Part shown: in pieces, positions 1 through 11,738 of the stretch
Layout of the letters: every line of letters begins with the position of its first letter
Position numbering within the stretch: the stretch's first letter is position 1
Assembly: GCF_905475395.1 (NCBI RefSeq)
Contig: NC_058337.1
Span: forward strand, 70,452,368-70,516,367
Source: Chrysoperla carnea
Taxonomy: Eukaryota > Arthropoda > Insecta > Neuroptera > Chrysopidae
DNA length: 64,000 bases
Direction of reading: 5' to 3'
Position numbers and translations under genes: made by a program
The notes under the pieces: model-generated
Databases searched by the model: none
Told to the model about the DNA's origin: nothing
The model's input: only the letters and a program-made list of their open reading frames with translations

Positions 1-49
1 TTTTATTCTTTTTTAACAATACATATATTATACAGAATACGTCAGTTTC

Positions 50-430
50 TTTAGTTTAGTCCCAAGTTTGTAACGATTAAAAATATTGGTGCTACGAACA
101 AAATTTTGTTATAAGTGTTCATAAAATTTCTTCATTAGTCCATTTCCGATTGTCCATCTGTCTGTCTGTCTGTCCGTCTGTCATCACAATAACTCAAAAA
201 CGAAAAGAGATATCAACTTGAAATTTTTATAGCGTGCTTTCTAAAATGCATGCTTGTCTAAAAATTTCACATACCAACAAAGACGATAAAGCCTCTTCGA
301 TAAAGTAAATAACGATTTTTTGATCAGGCATTGTAAAAGATCACATAAATTTTCACCTCAAATACTTATCCTTACATATGTAAAAAATCACGGTACTATT
401 TTTTTGTTTGAACACTCTGTATATGAAGAA
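50..430 (+). repeat. GTCTGTC-core dispersed repeat, copy 1
   Basis: Contains TTAGTCCCAAGTTTGTAACG, AACAAAATTTTGTTATAAG, TTAGTCCATTTCCG, a TGTCTGTC run, AACTCAAAAACGAAAAGAGA and TTTTTATAGCGTGCTTT. Other copies lie at 7480-7900, 9765-10031, 18590-18860, 38390-38720 and 51425-51590. The layout recalls non-autonomous dipteran repeats (mini-me and DINE-1 type) that also have a GTCTGTC core, but this is only a resemblance. Confidence 0.75.
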
Positions 431-959
431 AAACAATCCGCTGTGAACAATACAGTATTGTATAGTATAACTAATTTACCATGAATTTAAATCCATTGTT
501 GTAAATGTTTTTAAAGTTAAAGAAATCATAAATATATTACTTACTGTAGAATTAAAACAATAATTACGAACACAATTAATAAATTTAATATTAAAATTTT
601 AATACCAAATTAAAATGGCAGTTACAATTCTATAGCACTCGTATTTCGATTTGAACATCATATAAATATTATAATACAGGAAACGGTATCACCCAACCAT
701 CACCCAACTGATAACCAGATGCGATAGTTTTTATTACTTTCAGATTATGTAGTTTTTATTACTTTCAGTTGGAATGTGGCCTTCGCTCAAGCACGATTAC
801 AAGATTATTGCAGATACAAAAGGAAAAGTCATAAACGTGTGAAAGTGTTTGGAGTAAAGGAAATTCAACAAAACCAAATTGAATCTACGTCTGAAGGGTC
901 GGTGAAATACGTAAAATAATTTGTGAATATCAACATAGCGACAGAAAATTCGTAGAAAT

Positions 960-1140
960 AGAATTAAATTTCGATTTTTGCCCCAATTTTCTAGATTTTT
1001 GTATTTTATAAATATGTATTTCGACTACCAAGTAGTCATCATCAGTATGAATTAGTTAATCGTAATTACTCTTATTATGTCACTCGTTGCTTATTTGGTG
1101 GCGGACTGCACCAAATTGGTGGTGCAGTCCACCACCACCA
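960..1140 (-). repeat. Dispersed repeat with hammerhead-like core, copy 1
   Basis: Read on the minus strand, CTGATGA (1039-1045) is followed by T, a perfect six-pair stem GACTAC-TTG-GTAGTC and then GAAA (1019-1022). That is the order of the conserved core and stem II of a hammerhead ribozyme. The same ~110-bp sequence recurs at 48681-48830. Next to it lies a hairpin, GGTGGCGGACTGCACC with its complement (about 1098-1135). Such motifs are known from Penelope-like elements and retrozymes; no protein part is seen here. Confidence 0.5.
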
Positions 1141-1157
1141 AAACCTTATTCTGATAA

Positions 1158-1300
1158 ATGTCGAAAACTTGCGGCAGACATATGAAAATTTCACCTTCCA
1201 AAAGAGTTAATTTCTGTCGACATGTTAAAGAAAACGCAAAAAAAGCATCTATGGCGATTCAACAAGCTTTTCGCATACTCTTAATCTATTTATTCAGGTC
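1158..1300 (+). pseudogene. Possible LINE reverse-transcriptase scrap
   Basis: The frame gives RVNFCRHVKENAKKASMAIQ, which resembles the stretch after the reverse transcriptase core of R1/LOA-type LINEs (a histidine-valine followed by a helix with KA...A). It is short and isolated. Confidence 0.3.
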
Positions 1301-2112
1301 ACGCTATAACTTGAGAACGGGTGGAACAATAGTTTTTTTGTTGTGTTAGTTATTGTCGTTAGAAGGTTTGTATGAAAGGAAAAATTAAGGAAGTTGAGCG
1401 AAACAATAGAAAATTTAAGAAAAAATGTTAAATGCAATTAATGACGGAAACGCGTATAAATAATACATAACATTACATTCTTCATGTACTCTGTATTTAC
1501 TTGCGCTTCCACCATTTTTATCTAGAATTGTGAACAGGTATTTGAATAGTATTGAGGAATTATTTATTATTATTCAAGTATTGTGAATATGTATTTATTA
1601 GACCTATATGCACAGCAAGCTCGACTGCTCCAAGAGATAGTAGCCAAATTTGTATAAAAACAAAAAAAAAATTGTTATATGTAATCAAAATATAACATTC
1701 CTCAAGGTAATTTTCGGGTAAAATATCTAAAGATCTAAGAACTTTTGATCTTTCTGGTTATTGATAATTTTATATTAATTGACTTTTACAATTCCAAAAA
1801 CTTTCCCATTTATTTACGCACACAAATATCGTATTACTGTTTAAAATATTTTCTTCATAACAAACTTACTTAAAGTCAAATAAGGAAAAACTAAATCCAA
1901 TGTTATCATTTTGAAAGTAAAACTTGACTAAAGAAAGTTAAAAATGAATGTGAATTATGTAAGGAGCCTTTAAATATAAACAGTGATTAATATCATAATA
2001 TTAGAATAGAAACAAATAAACTGATGGTATTATAAATTTTGTTAGTTAAGCTTTATCATTAGTTAAAATAAATACGACGCTTTCAAACTTAAATAATGAT
2101 TAATATATAGAA

Positions 2113-2136
2113 TATAGATAGATAGATAGATAGATA
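2113..2136. repeat. GATA microsatellite
   Basis: About six ATAG/GATA units in a row. Confidence 0.9.
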
Positions 2137-2267
2137 TGTTTAAGTCGAAAGAAACTTCTCACGCCGTTCATTCGTTGTTTATGTGTTCTAAGCTACATAT
2201 GGTATCAATTATTTCTGCTTAAAATTTAACATGACATCCCAAAAAACTTTTCTTCCTATTAAATTAT

Positions 2268-2822
2268 ACAGGATGTTTCGGAATTGTCCAGCGCTATTTG
2301 AGGTAGGTACATATTGTGGTAGAAACACAATAAAAAGTACATACTAACTTATGTCTCAAATTAATTTAAGAGAAATTTCAAAGGGTGTGTGTTACGTTGG
2401 CACTACCATGAAAAGTTCTCAGAGTTCTGAATTTCTTGGATTAAAACAAGGAGTTCTTGATAGTTTTTAATAATGGTCCCAGGCAGTAAGTCTTCGAAAA
2501 TTGGTGGTGCTATTGACTTTTAAATTGGTGGTGCTAACTAACGTTATGTTGGCATCACCATGAAAAGCTACCGAAATTTCGATGAAAGTGCTGAATTCCT
2601 CTGTTCTGAAGGATTTGTTGATAGTTTTTAAAAAAAAAAAACTCTCTATTAAAGCAACAAAAGTCAACTTTGAAAATTGGTGGTGCTTACGTAACGTTAC
2701 GTTGTTTAATCAATTTTATCAATTAATTTGAGACATATTTTTGTACGAATTTTTTTTGTTTATTTAATGGTATAGAGAGCACATGCCTCAAATAGAGCTG
2801 TGCAATTCCGAAACACCCTGTA
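2268..2822. mobile_element. Foldback element with ACAGGRTGTTTCGGAATTG ends
   Basis: The left end ACAGGATGTTTCGGAATTG and the right end CAATTCCGAAACACCCTGT are inverted copies; the arms extend to about 110 bp and include CTATTTGAGG and TGTCTCAAATTAATT. The centre has an internal duplication: GTTACGTTGGCACTACCATG (near 2390) and GTTATGTTGGCATCACCATG (near 2542), each followed by a GAAAAG...GATAGTTTTTA block. It is non-coding, about 555 bp. Confidence 0.8.
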
Positions 2823-3199
2823 GAATTAATTTGAACTTACACATCATTGTTTAAAATAGTTTTCAATTCATTATCACAATACATGCATTTGATACAAGGC
2901 TCAATTAAATTTCTAAGAACTATTTCTTTAGAATAATAAAATTATAATGTTAAAATACTAACACTGAAATTTATATTGTAGGATCAAACTCGAATCGGGA
3001 TTATTTGACTCGATCTATCGCATTCTTCTGGAAGGAAATTTTCAATATTTGAAAAAAATTTACGTATTTACAAGTTCCTGTGTATTTAGAATACTTAGGT
3101 ATGATGTAAACTTTTAATTTTTAAACGAAGATTTGAGTTAACTAAATATTTTTTACATTATTGGATGCATTCTGAGATATTGCAATATTTGAATCGATG

Positions 3200-3500
3200 T
3201 TAGCCCGTATCTTAAAAACTATTCGACCAGTCATCTAATGCACCCGATTTTTGTATTTTTGGGTCAAAATTACCTTATGTACTGAGTTTTATCGAAATTG
3301 GATATAAAAAAAATTTCTCTATTTTTTGCAATTTTTTAAGGGGTACCACTTTGAAAAAATCGAGATAAACGAAAAAAAAAAATTTTGTTTTGGAATTTGA
3401 TGATTTTTAAGTTTCAGGTCTGTACGATCAGTGGTTTATGCTGTGCAATGATTCGTCAGTCAATCATTCAGGACAAAGCATTATATATACATATACAGAT
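3200..3500. repeat. GGTCAAAATTA unit and LINE-tail-like unit
   Basis: The first part (to about 3420) matches the repeat cluster at 51600-52100. The second part (about 3405-3500: GTTTCAGGTCTGTACGATCA and GGTTTATGCTGTGCAATGAT) recurs at about 4697-4795. It ends in a TATATATACATATACAGATG-like tail typical of a non-LTR element 3' end. Confidence 0.6.
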
Positions 3501-3904
3501 GTCTCTTTCAAAATTTATTTTAATTGTTTATATTTATTAACTGGTTTCTTTCCATGAAAATGAGAATTTTTTATTTCAAATAAGACCATAATAGTTAAGG
3601 TATGAGGTAAGACAGAAGTATTCAGATTCTTTTCCAATGTAATTACAGGCTTATTTACAAATTTATTTATTTACAGGCTTACTTACAAATATAAGTCTGT
3701 AGTACCTACTTATTCCTAACACCAATGGCCTATGTTATCTATTCAATGCAAAATAAACAAAATATAACACCACCATAAGTTATCACTTACCGTCTTTATG
3801 AATTACATTTACTACTAGTTAGTTCAATGCAAACTAAAATTTCTAAATTTATTGTTTTATAACGCAGTTTAGAACTCTTTATTAGCCCGTGAAAGAGTAA
3901 CTTC

Positions 3905-4200
3905 TGAATGTCGTCGAAACCACACTTTTCCATATGATTTCCAATCCCTCGAGTGGTACTGAGGGTCTCTAGCCCCTCTTCATAGTTGTAGGCAAATATG
4001 CATGAACTAAACGAGCCACCAAAAATCTGAGACCACTGTTGTGGGCTACCTTAGAACTACACCTTTCTTCATAATTTCCAAACTCCCGAATGGTACTGGA
4101 TGTCGGTATTCCCCGCTAAAGTTGCACGAGTTTAAGGGTGGTAGCTACCTTCAAAACCGCTCGGGGAATTGGAAATGTGGACAAATGTAGTCTTTGGTAA
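3905..4200. repeat. Direct and inverted repeats of ~135 bp
   Basis: AACCACACTTTTCCATATGA (about 3918) and AACTACACCTTTCTTCATAA (about 4054) begin two related units, each continuing with a GAGTGGTACTG/GAATGGTACTG block. A third piece near 4150-4180 is inverted (CGCTCGGGGAATTGGAAAT). The origin is unknown. Confidence 0.55.
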
Positions 4201-4689
4201 ATTTACAAAGCCATAATATTTCAATTCTAAGAATAAATTCAAAAAATAGAACAAACTTATCAATCTCGCTAAGCAAAACACTTCGTCTAAAGAAGTTTTC
4301 TTTAACACTGATCAAACTAAACGAGTTGTTTTCCTGAGAAACATTTAATCAAAAAACGAAATAAGAGTATTGATTGATTACACACATAGATTAAATGTGT
4401 GATTTATACAAAAGATTTTTAATCAAAACTTTTAGCTCGATGCTATCACACTTCAGAATTTTGCCCTCAATTAAGGGGTTCGTGCGCAATCGTAACTTTT
4501 TTGTAAATAAAATATAGCCCATGTTACTTGTTGACAATGTAGCATTCTATAAGTGAAATAATTTTTAAAATAGGATAAGTAGTGTCCTCAATAATGATGG
4601 ATTTTCATACAAACTTCCATCCCCTATTTCACCCTTTTAAAGGTAAAATTTCGAAAAATACTTATCAGATGCTTACAAAGAATACAAAG

Positions 4690-4795
4690 AACACACTTTC
4701 CAAGTTTCAGGTCTCTACGCTCAGCGGTTTATGCTGTGCAATGATCATTCAGTCAGTCATTCAGGACAAATCATTTTATATGTATAGATGATGGT
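4690..4795 (+). repeat. Second copy of a LINE-tail-like unit
   Basis: GTTTCAGGTCTCTACGCTCA, GGTTTATGCTGTGCAATGAT, CAGTCAGTCATTCAGGACAA and a TATGTATAGATG end; about 85% like the copy at 3405-3500. Confidence 0.7.
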
Positions 4796-6539
4796 TTCTG
4801 TTGGACGAACTCTAACCGTAAAACGACTCAAAGCTCTAATCTGAACGTTTACTGGCGCCATCAATTGTTGAGATTCTATTATACAACAATTCCAGTCTAT
4901 ACCGATTATTTTTATTTAACGATTTTTTGTTTGATTTGGATATTAGATCTAATTGCCAAAAAAAGACTGAAACCACATTGATATACTTCCTAGTTTTTTA
5001 AGGTCTGTTTTTCTTCCTAGTCCGTAGCTTGTTAACTTTTTCGTTGGTTCTGCTACACTGCAACTAATTACCGACTCATCCTTACTTACCTTTGAAAGCT
5101 GTCTATGTACCCTTTATTTTGCATTGTTTTTAATAAATGTGTCTATCGTAAATTCATCAAAAAACTATACCACAAGTATATGAAAGTCGTATTTGTTTTT
5201 GATAGAATACCGTAAAAAGGTTGGTTGTCACACGTATTATTATATAATCTCAATATACACTTGAACAACAACAAAAGCAAAACAAATTTCCTTTAATTAA
5301 AAATTATCAGATGTGGTAATTAATAATTCTTTTAAATTTTATTGTTTATATTACACTAGATAATTATATATAAAATGTAATTATTAATTGCTGCCAATAA
5401 ATATCGAGATACTTAAAGAATTTTAAATGAAGTATATAAAAGGTTTTGATTAATTTTATATTATTTATAAAATACAAAATTATGTTTTATAAGGTTACTC
5501 GATTAGTCACACAAAGTAAGTTATGTACCAAAATCTTGGTTAGAGATAATAGATGCGTTTAGAATACTTAGATATAATTTCTTTTGAAGGTAAAATATAC
5601 ATCCTGCAAGAACTGTGTAATCTCTATTAAAAACCGTAATTATGTTATCTTACAATATTTTTGAAACTTTTTGTAATATGAAGTCCTGATATATTATTTT
5701 TCCTAATTGTATGAGACAGAGTAGCACGATGAAACAGACAGCTGAAAACTGAAGGGCAGATTTACCTAGGTATACTAAAGAACATTTGATAAACTAAAAT
5801 TTTCCGCCATTGCTACAAATCCTTTGACACGTTGGAAGACTAAAGAGTTTTAATTATTTATCAAGAGATGATGTTATATTTCTTCAATGAATTCAATTCC
5901 ATTATTTGATCATCCAAATATATTAAATACATGGTACATATATCTAAAATCTAACAATGTATCTAAATCAGTTACAGATACTTAATTTATATAAACGTCC
6001 ATATATGTACTTCGAAACTACAAAATGCAGCGAGGTACAGTATTTAGACATACATATTCCGATACTATTCAACACACTGCATAAATTATAATAGAAATAT
6101 GGTAGCAGATTTGTAAAACGAATTGGATTTTTTGTTCTCTTCGCCTTTACCATCTATTGTAGGTATACACAGTTCTTTAGTCTTTGGCTTTTTACTCTTA
6201 AATTAAAAATCAAAACAAAATTTTATAAATAAATTGTGTTTTTAAAACGAACTAGTAAGATTTTATCAATCTATAAAAAATATAGTGCACCCCACGATCA
6301 CTTTTTTTTATAATATATAAAATTTCTATTCCCATGAACATATTCATTAGATAGGTTCGTAAGAATTATTTCCTGATATGGATCAGGAAAATCCATTTGA
6401 CTCTCCATTTACCAATATCGATTTACAGTTGCCAAGAAGAATAATCCGCGCAATTTGAAAATTTCGTATCATCTGTTTAATTAGTCGCACATCAAAAATA
6501 CTTCTTAAAATATAGTTCGCCTCTCTTTAAAATACATTT

Positions 6540-6680
6540 TCATACTGAGAACGATTGTAGATTGATAGAATGCTCGAGTGTAAAAAAGACGTTTATGTGT
6601 GCTTCATAGACTCGGAAAAAGTTTTTGATAGTAGATATAATGCATAATAAGCTTTCAAAAATACTCGCAAATTTGTGATT
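6540..6680 (+). pseudogene. LINE reverse-transcriptase fossil fragment
   Basis: One frame reads ECKKDVYVCFIDSEKVFD, close to the DVYVCFIDYEKAFDRV block of RTE/BovB-like and related LINE reverse transcriptases. A frame change later, HNKLSKILANL follows as in the family. The catalytic YxDD part was not found, and several changes make this a dead scrap. Confidence 0.6.
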
Positions 6681-7479
6681 TTCGACAACAAAGGCAATCT
6701 TGTAACTGCAACAACAAGACTTATAGTGATAAAATCAAATTGAAAACAGATCAAGTCGAGAGTGCGTTCATCAAAATAAAAGATCGCAAGAAAAGTAAAA
6801 GTGTATGAGGGGAGTATTTAAAATGATACGGTTGATCAGTTTTTCCATATGCCTATGAAATTTAACACCACATTTAATATACGTCTGTCTATGTAACAGT
6901 AAAGTTATATAAATTATCGGACATTACCAGAAATAAACAAATTATGCGATCCAACTAATATAAAATTATCGATAAGCTTTAATGGACTAGATTTCAATAA
7001 AAAAAATGACTTGAATAGTAACTGGAAAATTTGAAAGCTTGAACTGGCACGACTTTGGAAGAGATATGCAGAGCACCGAAAATTCGAAAAACGTGGAATA
7101 AAATTTTCAACATCTCTTAAAGGAATTTAAAACCATGAATACATACATAAATCGAATACCCGTATATCGAAAGCCGTCGTCATTATATGTTGAACTTAGA
7201 CATAAAACGAAGAGAAACAAAAATGCAAATGACTGTGTGTTATTAATCTCGTTACAGTTTGAGACATGTATAACAAGCACAACAGTTCTTTGTTATTAAT
7301 TTTAACGTAATTTAATAGCAACAAAACAAGTCAATGTACGTACCTATTTATTTATTTTGAACCGACTTCGAAACGGGGTTTTTCAATTCGTCTGTATTGT
7401 TAGGTACAACATTACGCTATATCTTATACAGAGTAATTTTGTAAAAAGTTTCCACCCTATATATTCAAAAAACGGAAGG

Positions 7480-7900
7480 TACATAAAACAAGTGAAAACC
7501 GTGCTTGAATGTCAGTGCTTGCAATTTTTTTAATAAATTAAAAAAATTTAAATAATCAACACAAATATGGCGGCCTTTTGGCCGCTATTTCATCTAATTT
7601 TATTGCATTACCGGGTCAATTTATTTTTTTATGAGGAACATTTTTTAGACCTAAACTTTTGTTCTATCTCTAACGGTTTACAAGATTGGTAAACATCAAG
7701 TCCCAATTGACTTCTGTTGTTCATATTGGTATCTCTTTTCGTTTTTGAATTATAGTGATGACAGGCGTAAAGACGGATGGGACAAACGGAAATGGGCTAA
7801 TTAGGTGATTTTATGAACATCTAAGCGTTAATCTAAGCGTTTAAGCGTTACAAACTTGAGACTAAATTTAGTATATGTTGATATATGTATTTTTCATATA
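7480..7900 (-). repeat. GTCTGTC-core dispersed repeat, copy 2 (inverted)
   Basis: The reverse complement carries TTTAGTCTCAAGTTTGTAAC, TTAGCCCATTTCCGTTTGTC, AAAAACGAAAAGAGATACC and ACCGTTAGAGATAGAACAAA, in the same order as copy 1. At its far end, TGTCAGTGCTTGCAATTTTT matches the far end of the copy at 38390. Confidence 0.75.
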
Positions 7901-8269
7901 TACTGCAGGCTGCTACTCATACAAGATCATTTTACGATGTCTGCATTATCGAAAAGCGGTCAATTTTGTTTTTCATTTTAAGGAGCTACATATTATTTGT
8001 ATCTGATTCTTGTTCTTTGCCAAAAAAAGAAACTTTTGTTTGAGAATTTTGTTTCTAGGCCTTAATTTTTAGCACCTTTAACGCTAAAAACTGTGAAAAT
8101 AGTTAAAAATTTAGAAAAAAAAATTTGGGGAATTTTTTTTTGATAAAACATACCTTATTGTGGAAACTTTATAAAAATCATCTTGTTAATTACGTTGATT
8201 GTGATCTGACTTTATTGATTCTTTTTATTGAATGGGTTATACTTCAAAGAAGATTTAAATTAGACAAAA

Positions 8270-9115
8270 AGAAAAATTTCAATCCTATTACAAATTTGAA
8301 AAGTATCACCCAAAGTTAGTAGGATTACATACTTGGTTTATCAAAATTGGATAAAATTTGAATGTGAAAGATCAAAATTAAATGTTTTGGATTCTGATGA
8401 CGTCATAAAGTTAAAAAATTTGATAAAAATTTTTTTATAACACAGGCACATTTAATCCGATCTTATTAGAATTTTTTTTAAACCCATTAATTTTTGGTCA
8501 TTTTTTTCAGCTGTGATGTCAGTTTTTCGCTAGTTATCACTTATAAGCTTAATTCCGAGACCAGGACTCCCTATTCTTGAAACCTATTAGAGCTAGGTTA
8601 ATTTTGATCAAAAATTTGAAAAGAATGACCCAAATTTAGTAGGATTACATACTTGGGTCATCAAAATTGGATAAAATTTGAATGTGATAGAGCAAAATTA
8701 AATTTTTTGGATTCTGATGACGTCATAAAGTTAAAAATTTTGATTTTTTTGCTAACACAGGCAAATTTAATCCGATATTATTGGAATTTTTTTTGAAACC
8801 CACTAATTTTTTGTCATTTTTTTCAGCTGTGATGTCAGTTTTTCGCTAGCTATCACTTATATGCCTAATTCCGGGACCAGGACTCCCTATTCTTAAAACC
8901 TATTCGAGCTAAGTTAACTTTGATCACAAATTTGAAAAATATGGCCCAAATTTAGTAGGATTAAATACTTGGTTTATTAAAATTGCATAAAATTTGATTG
9001 TGATAGAGAAACATTAAATTTTTTAGATTCTGATGGCGTCATAAAGTTATAAAATTTGATTTTTTTGATAACACAGGCAAATTTGATCCGATCTTAATGG
9101 AATTATCAAAAGAAA
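8270..9115. repeat. ~318-bp tandem repeat, about 2.6 copies
   Basis: The marker AGTAGGATTACATACTTGG recurs at about 8318 and 8638, and as AGTAGGATTAAATACTTGG near 8954 (periods 320 and 316). TTCTGATGACGTCATAAAG and CAGCTGTGATGTCAGTTTTT recur with the same spacing. The copies are perhaps 90% alike. Satellite-like, with no coding capacity. Confidence 0.85.
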
Positions 9116-9764
9116 CCTTATTTTAAATTTTTACATAGTGTACTATAATTTTCAGGCCTGTGCTATAATTTTACGGCCCTGGTTTCAGAATTTCTTCTCT
9201 GAAATTTGGGAAACTTGATTAACAGCCTCATTAAAGGCTTTGTACACACAATAGTCATGATGATTGACAGGAAAAAATACTCTTTTTAACTTTAAAACTA
9301 TAAGTATTTTTATAAGAAGCAACTACACTTTTTTCCAAATCTGAATGAGTTTAGGTATTACAATAAATATATTAAAAAGAAGTAAGAAATAGTTTCGTGC
9401 GTTGTCCTTTACAAATAATCAATCTTGTTGAATATAAATTATATTTATTGAATGTCGCTTTCTTATAATTCTACACGTAGGTATAAAAGACAGTTTGTTA
9501 GTAGTAGCTTGCTATCCAAAATAATGTTACATTTGCGAATTGGAAGCACAGATGTTATTCGTTTACATTGACATGAGTGGTGTTTACTTAATCAATGGTA
9601 ATCAATCATTTTCTACTCATACATATTTTACACATGTTAAAGTAGGAACCACCAACTATACAGACTTCTGTTTTACTTTTAGTCCAAGAGCCAATGGCCA
9701 AAATTATCATTGTTCCAAGATACCGTAATTTCCTTAAGCAAAAGTTGTTTCAGTTTAAATAACT

Positions 9765-10031
9765 TTTTATACCCTGTATAAGTAAAAATGGAAAATTTTG
9801 GTGTTGGTGGTTATAGAATCACCTAGTTAGTCCATTTCCGTTTGTCTGTCCTTCTGTCAGCGACTTAACTCAGAACGTGAAAAGCTGGAGTTCGTAAATG
9901 AGCAACATAAAACAATTGGATTTTGTGTCCGAAGAACCATCTTGTAAATCGTTAGAGATAGAATAAAAGTTTAAATATAAAAAGTGTTCCTTATATAAAA
10001 CTAGACGTGCCTTATATAAAACTAGACGTGC
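9765..10031 (+). repeat. GTCTGTC-core dispersed repeat, copy 3
   Basis: TTTTTATACCCTGTATAAGT, CCATTTCCGTTTGTCTGTCC and CGTTAGAGATAGAATAAAAG place it in the family. Its right end has a 21-bp direct duplication (CTTATATAAAACTAGACGTG twice, 9989-10031). Confidence 0.75.
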
Positions 10032-10058
10032 ACCTAAAATGGTAATAGCCTTTAATGA

Positions 10059-10922
10059 AGATAATTATAAATTTCCTATCTTCTTCTTAAAATTTTTTTG
10101 TATCACTAACCGTTTATGACTTATTCGACTATGACGATTTCCTAGTTGACCATTTGACCAATATCTCTTCTAATATTTGTGTAAACAATAAAATGATGAT
10201 AACGTAACTTTTAAACCTACCAATTTCACAAAACTTTTACTTTAAACTTTTTTTTCTTAAATTAATTAATATTTATGAAGTTATAACGCGTTCAGTGTTG
10301 CAAGCATCAGGTGCAAGATTAATAAAAATGACGTATCCCTAGTGTAATAATAAAAATTCAATAAATATTTGATAAAATATTAATGATAGTCACATAATTA
10401 GCACTAAATAAATTAATTGTCTTCTTACTTTCAAGAGCGACGATTAAAAGAAATTGACCAAAAAGATTTATTTATCTACAATAAACGTTATTACCATTTT
10501 TGGTGTAAAGTGTACGGTTACGGGGTTATAAGCCATAACGGTTTTTCTCAAAATAGTGGCAATTACGTCTTCCAAATTTGTAAAGATTTTGTGCATTTAC
10601 ATGCAGTACGTGATAATAAACCTATTTTTGGAAAAAAAAAACTCCTGTAATTTAGTGCAAGAAAATATTCTCGTTTATCTGTAGCTGTAGTGCAACATTG
10701 AACGCGTAATACCTTCAAAAATATTAATTTTAGAAAAAAAGTTTAAAGTAAATGTTTTAGGAAAATTGTAGATTTAAAAGATAAGTTATCATTTTATTGT
10801 TTAAACAAATATTAGAAGAGATATCGGTCGAATAGTCAATAAGTAAATCTTCATAGTCGCATAAGTCATAAACGGTTAATGATACAAAAAAAATTACAAA
10901 AAGATAGGAAATTTAATTATCT
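10059..10922. mobile_element. Large foldback element with ~240-bp inverted arms
   Basis: The left arm (about 10059-10315) and right arm (about 10686-10922) are imperfect inverted copies. For example, TCACTAACCGTTTATGACTTATT pairs with the AAGTCATAAACGGTTAATGA region, and ATAACGCGTTCAGTGTTGCA pairs with TGCAACATTGAACGCGTAAT. The ~370-bp centre contains a 77-codon open frame without a recognised domain. Part of the centre (GTGCATTTACATGCAGTAC to CTCCTGTAATTTA) recurs just outside at about 10976-11050. Confidence 0.75.
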
Positions 10923-11738
10923 GCAATAAAATGGAGGTACTTCCTTTCTCCCTCCCCCACTTTTTTCACAAGGATTTTGTGCATTTACATTCAGTACCCA
11001 AAATAAATAACACCTATTTAAATAAAAAAAGTACTCCTGTAATTTATTGCAGAAAAAAGTTCTCTGGAGGAGGAGAAATATAGTATCTTTTTTAAAAAAT
11101 TCTTCTGATAAAAAGTCGTCACAAATATGGAATTTTGAAAAACAAATTCAATTTTAGAACAAGGAACTATCAGAACGATTTATTTTTCCGCATATAGAAT
11201 TTTATAATATATTTTCAACTTTTAACAATTATAATTGTTTTTTACCGTTTATTCTCGCACTATTGTGTGGCTTTTAGATAAAATTCAGCTTCTCTATATC
11301 ATAATTAATTAATGTGCTATAAATATTTAATTGTTATCAATTCCGATATTCGTAATTGGCTTACGTATTTAATCAATTTAATTAATTTTATTGGGACAAA
11401 ATTAGAAGTCAAATTAAAATAATTAATGTTAATAATGTCATGCAAACGAACAGACACTACGAGTTAAAAGAAATGGAGTAAAAATGTTGTTGTATATACT
11501 ACTAATAACAATGGTTTTTTTCAGATCTAGTAGGAAGAATCGGTAGGAATTTGAAAAATTGTTTACGATATTCTATCACTGGTACAAAATCAATGGCTCC
11601 AACTTTTATTCATTTTTTTTATAAAGGTCAGGCATCTACTTTTTTGTCGCTGAATAGATTAAAACACTTACTTGAAAACTTATAATTTTAATTAAAATTT
11701 AAAAAATACAATAAAAATTAAAAATTAAACAACAAAAA

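Noticed and set aside
140-185. TGTCTGTC run taken as a possible CRISPR-like or microsatellite array
   Set aside because: It is the core of a dispersed insect repeat that recurs with the same flanks elsewhere; there is no repeat-spacer structure.
10417-10650. 77-codon open frame inside the foldback element
   Set aside because: No transposase motif or known domain; too short to call a gene.
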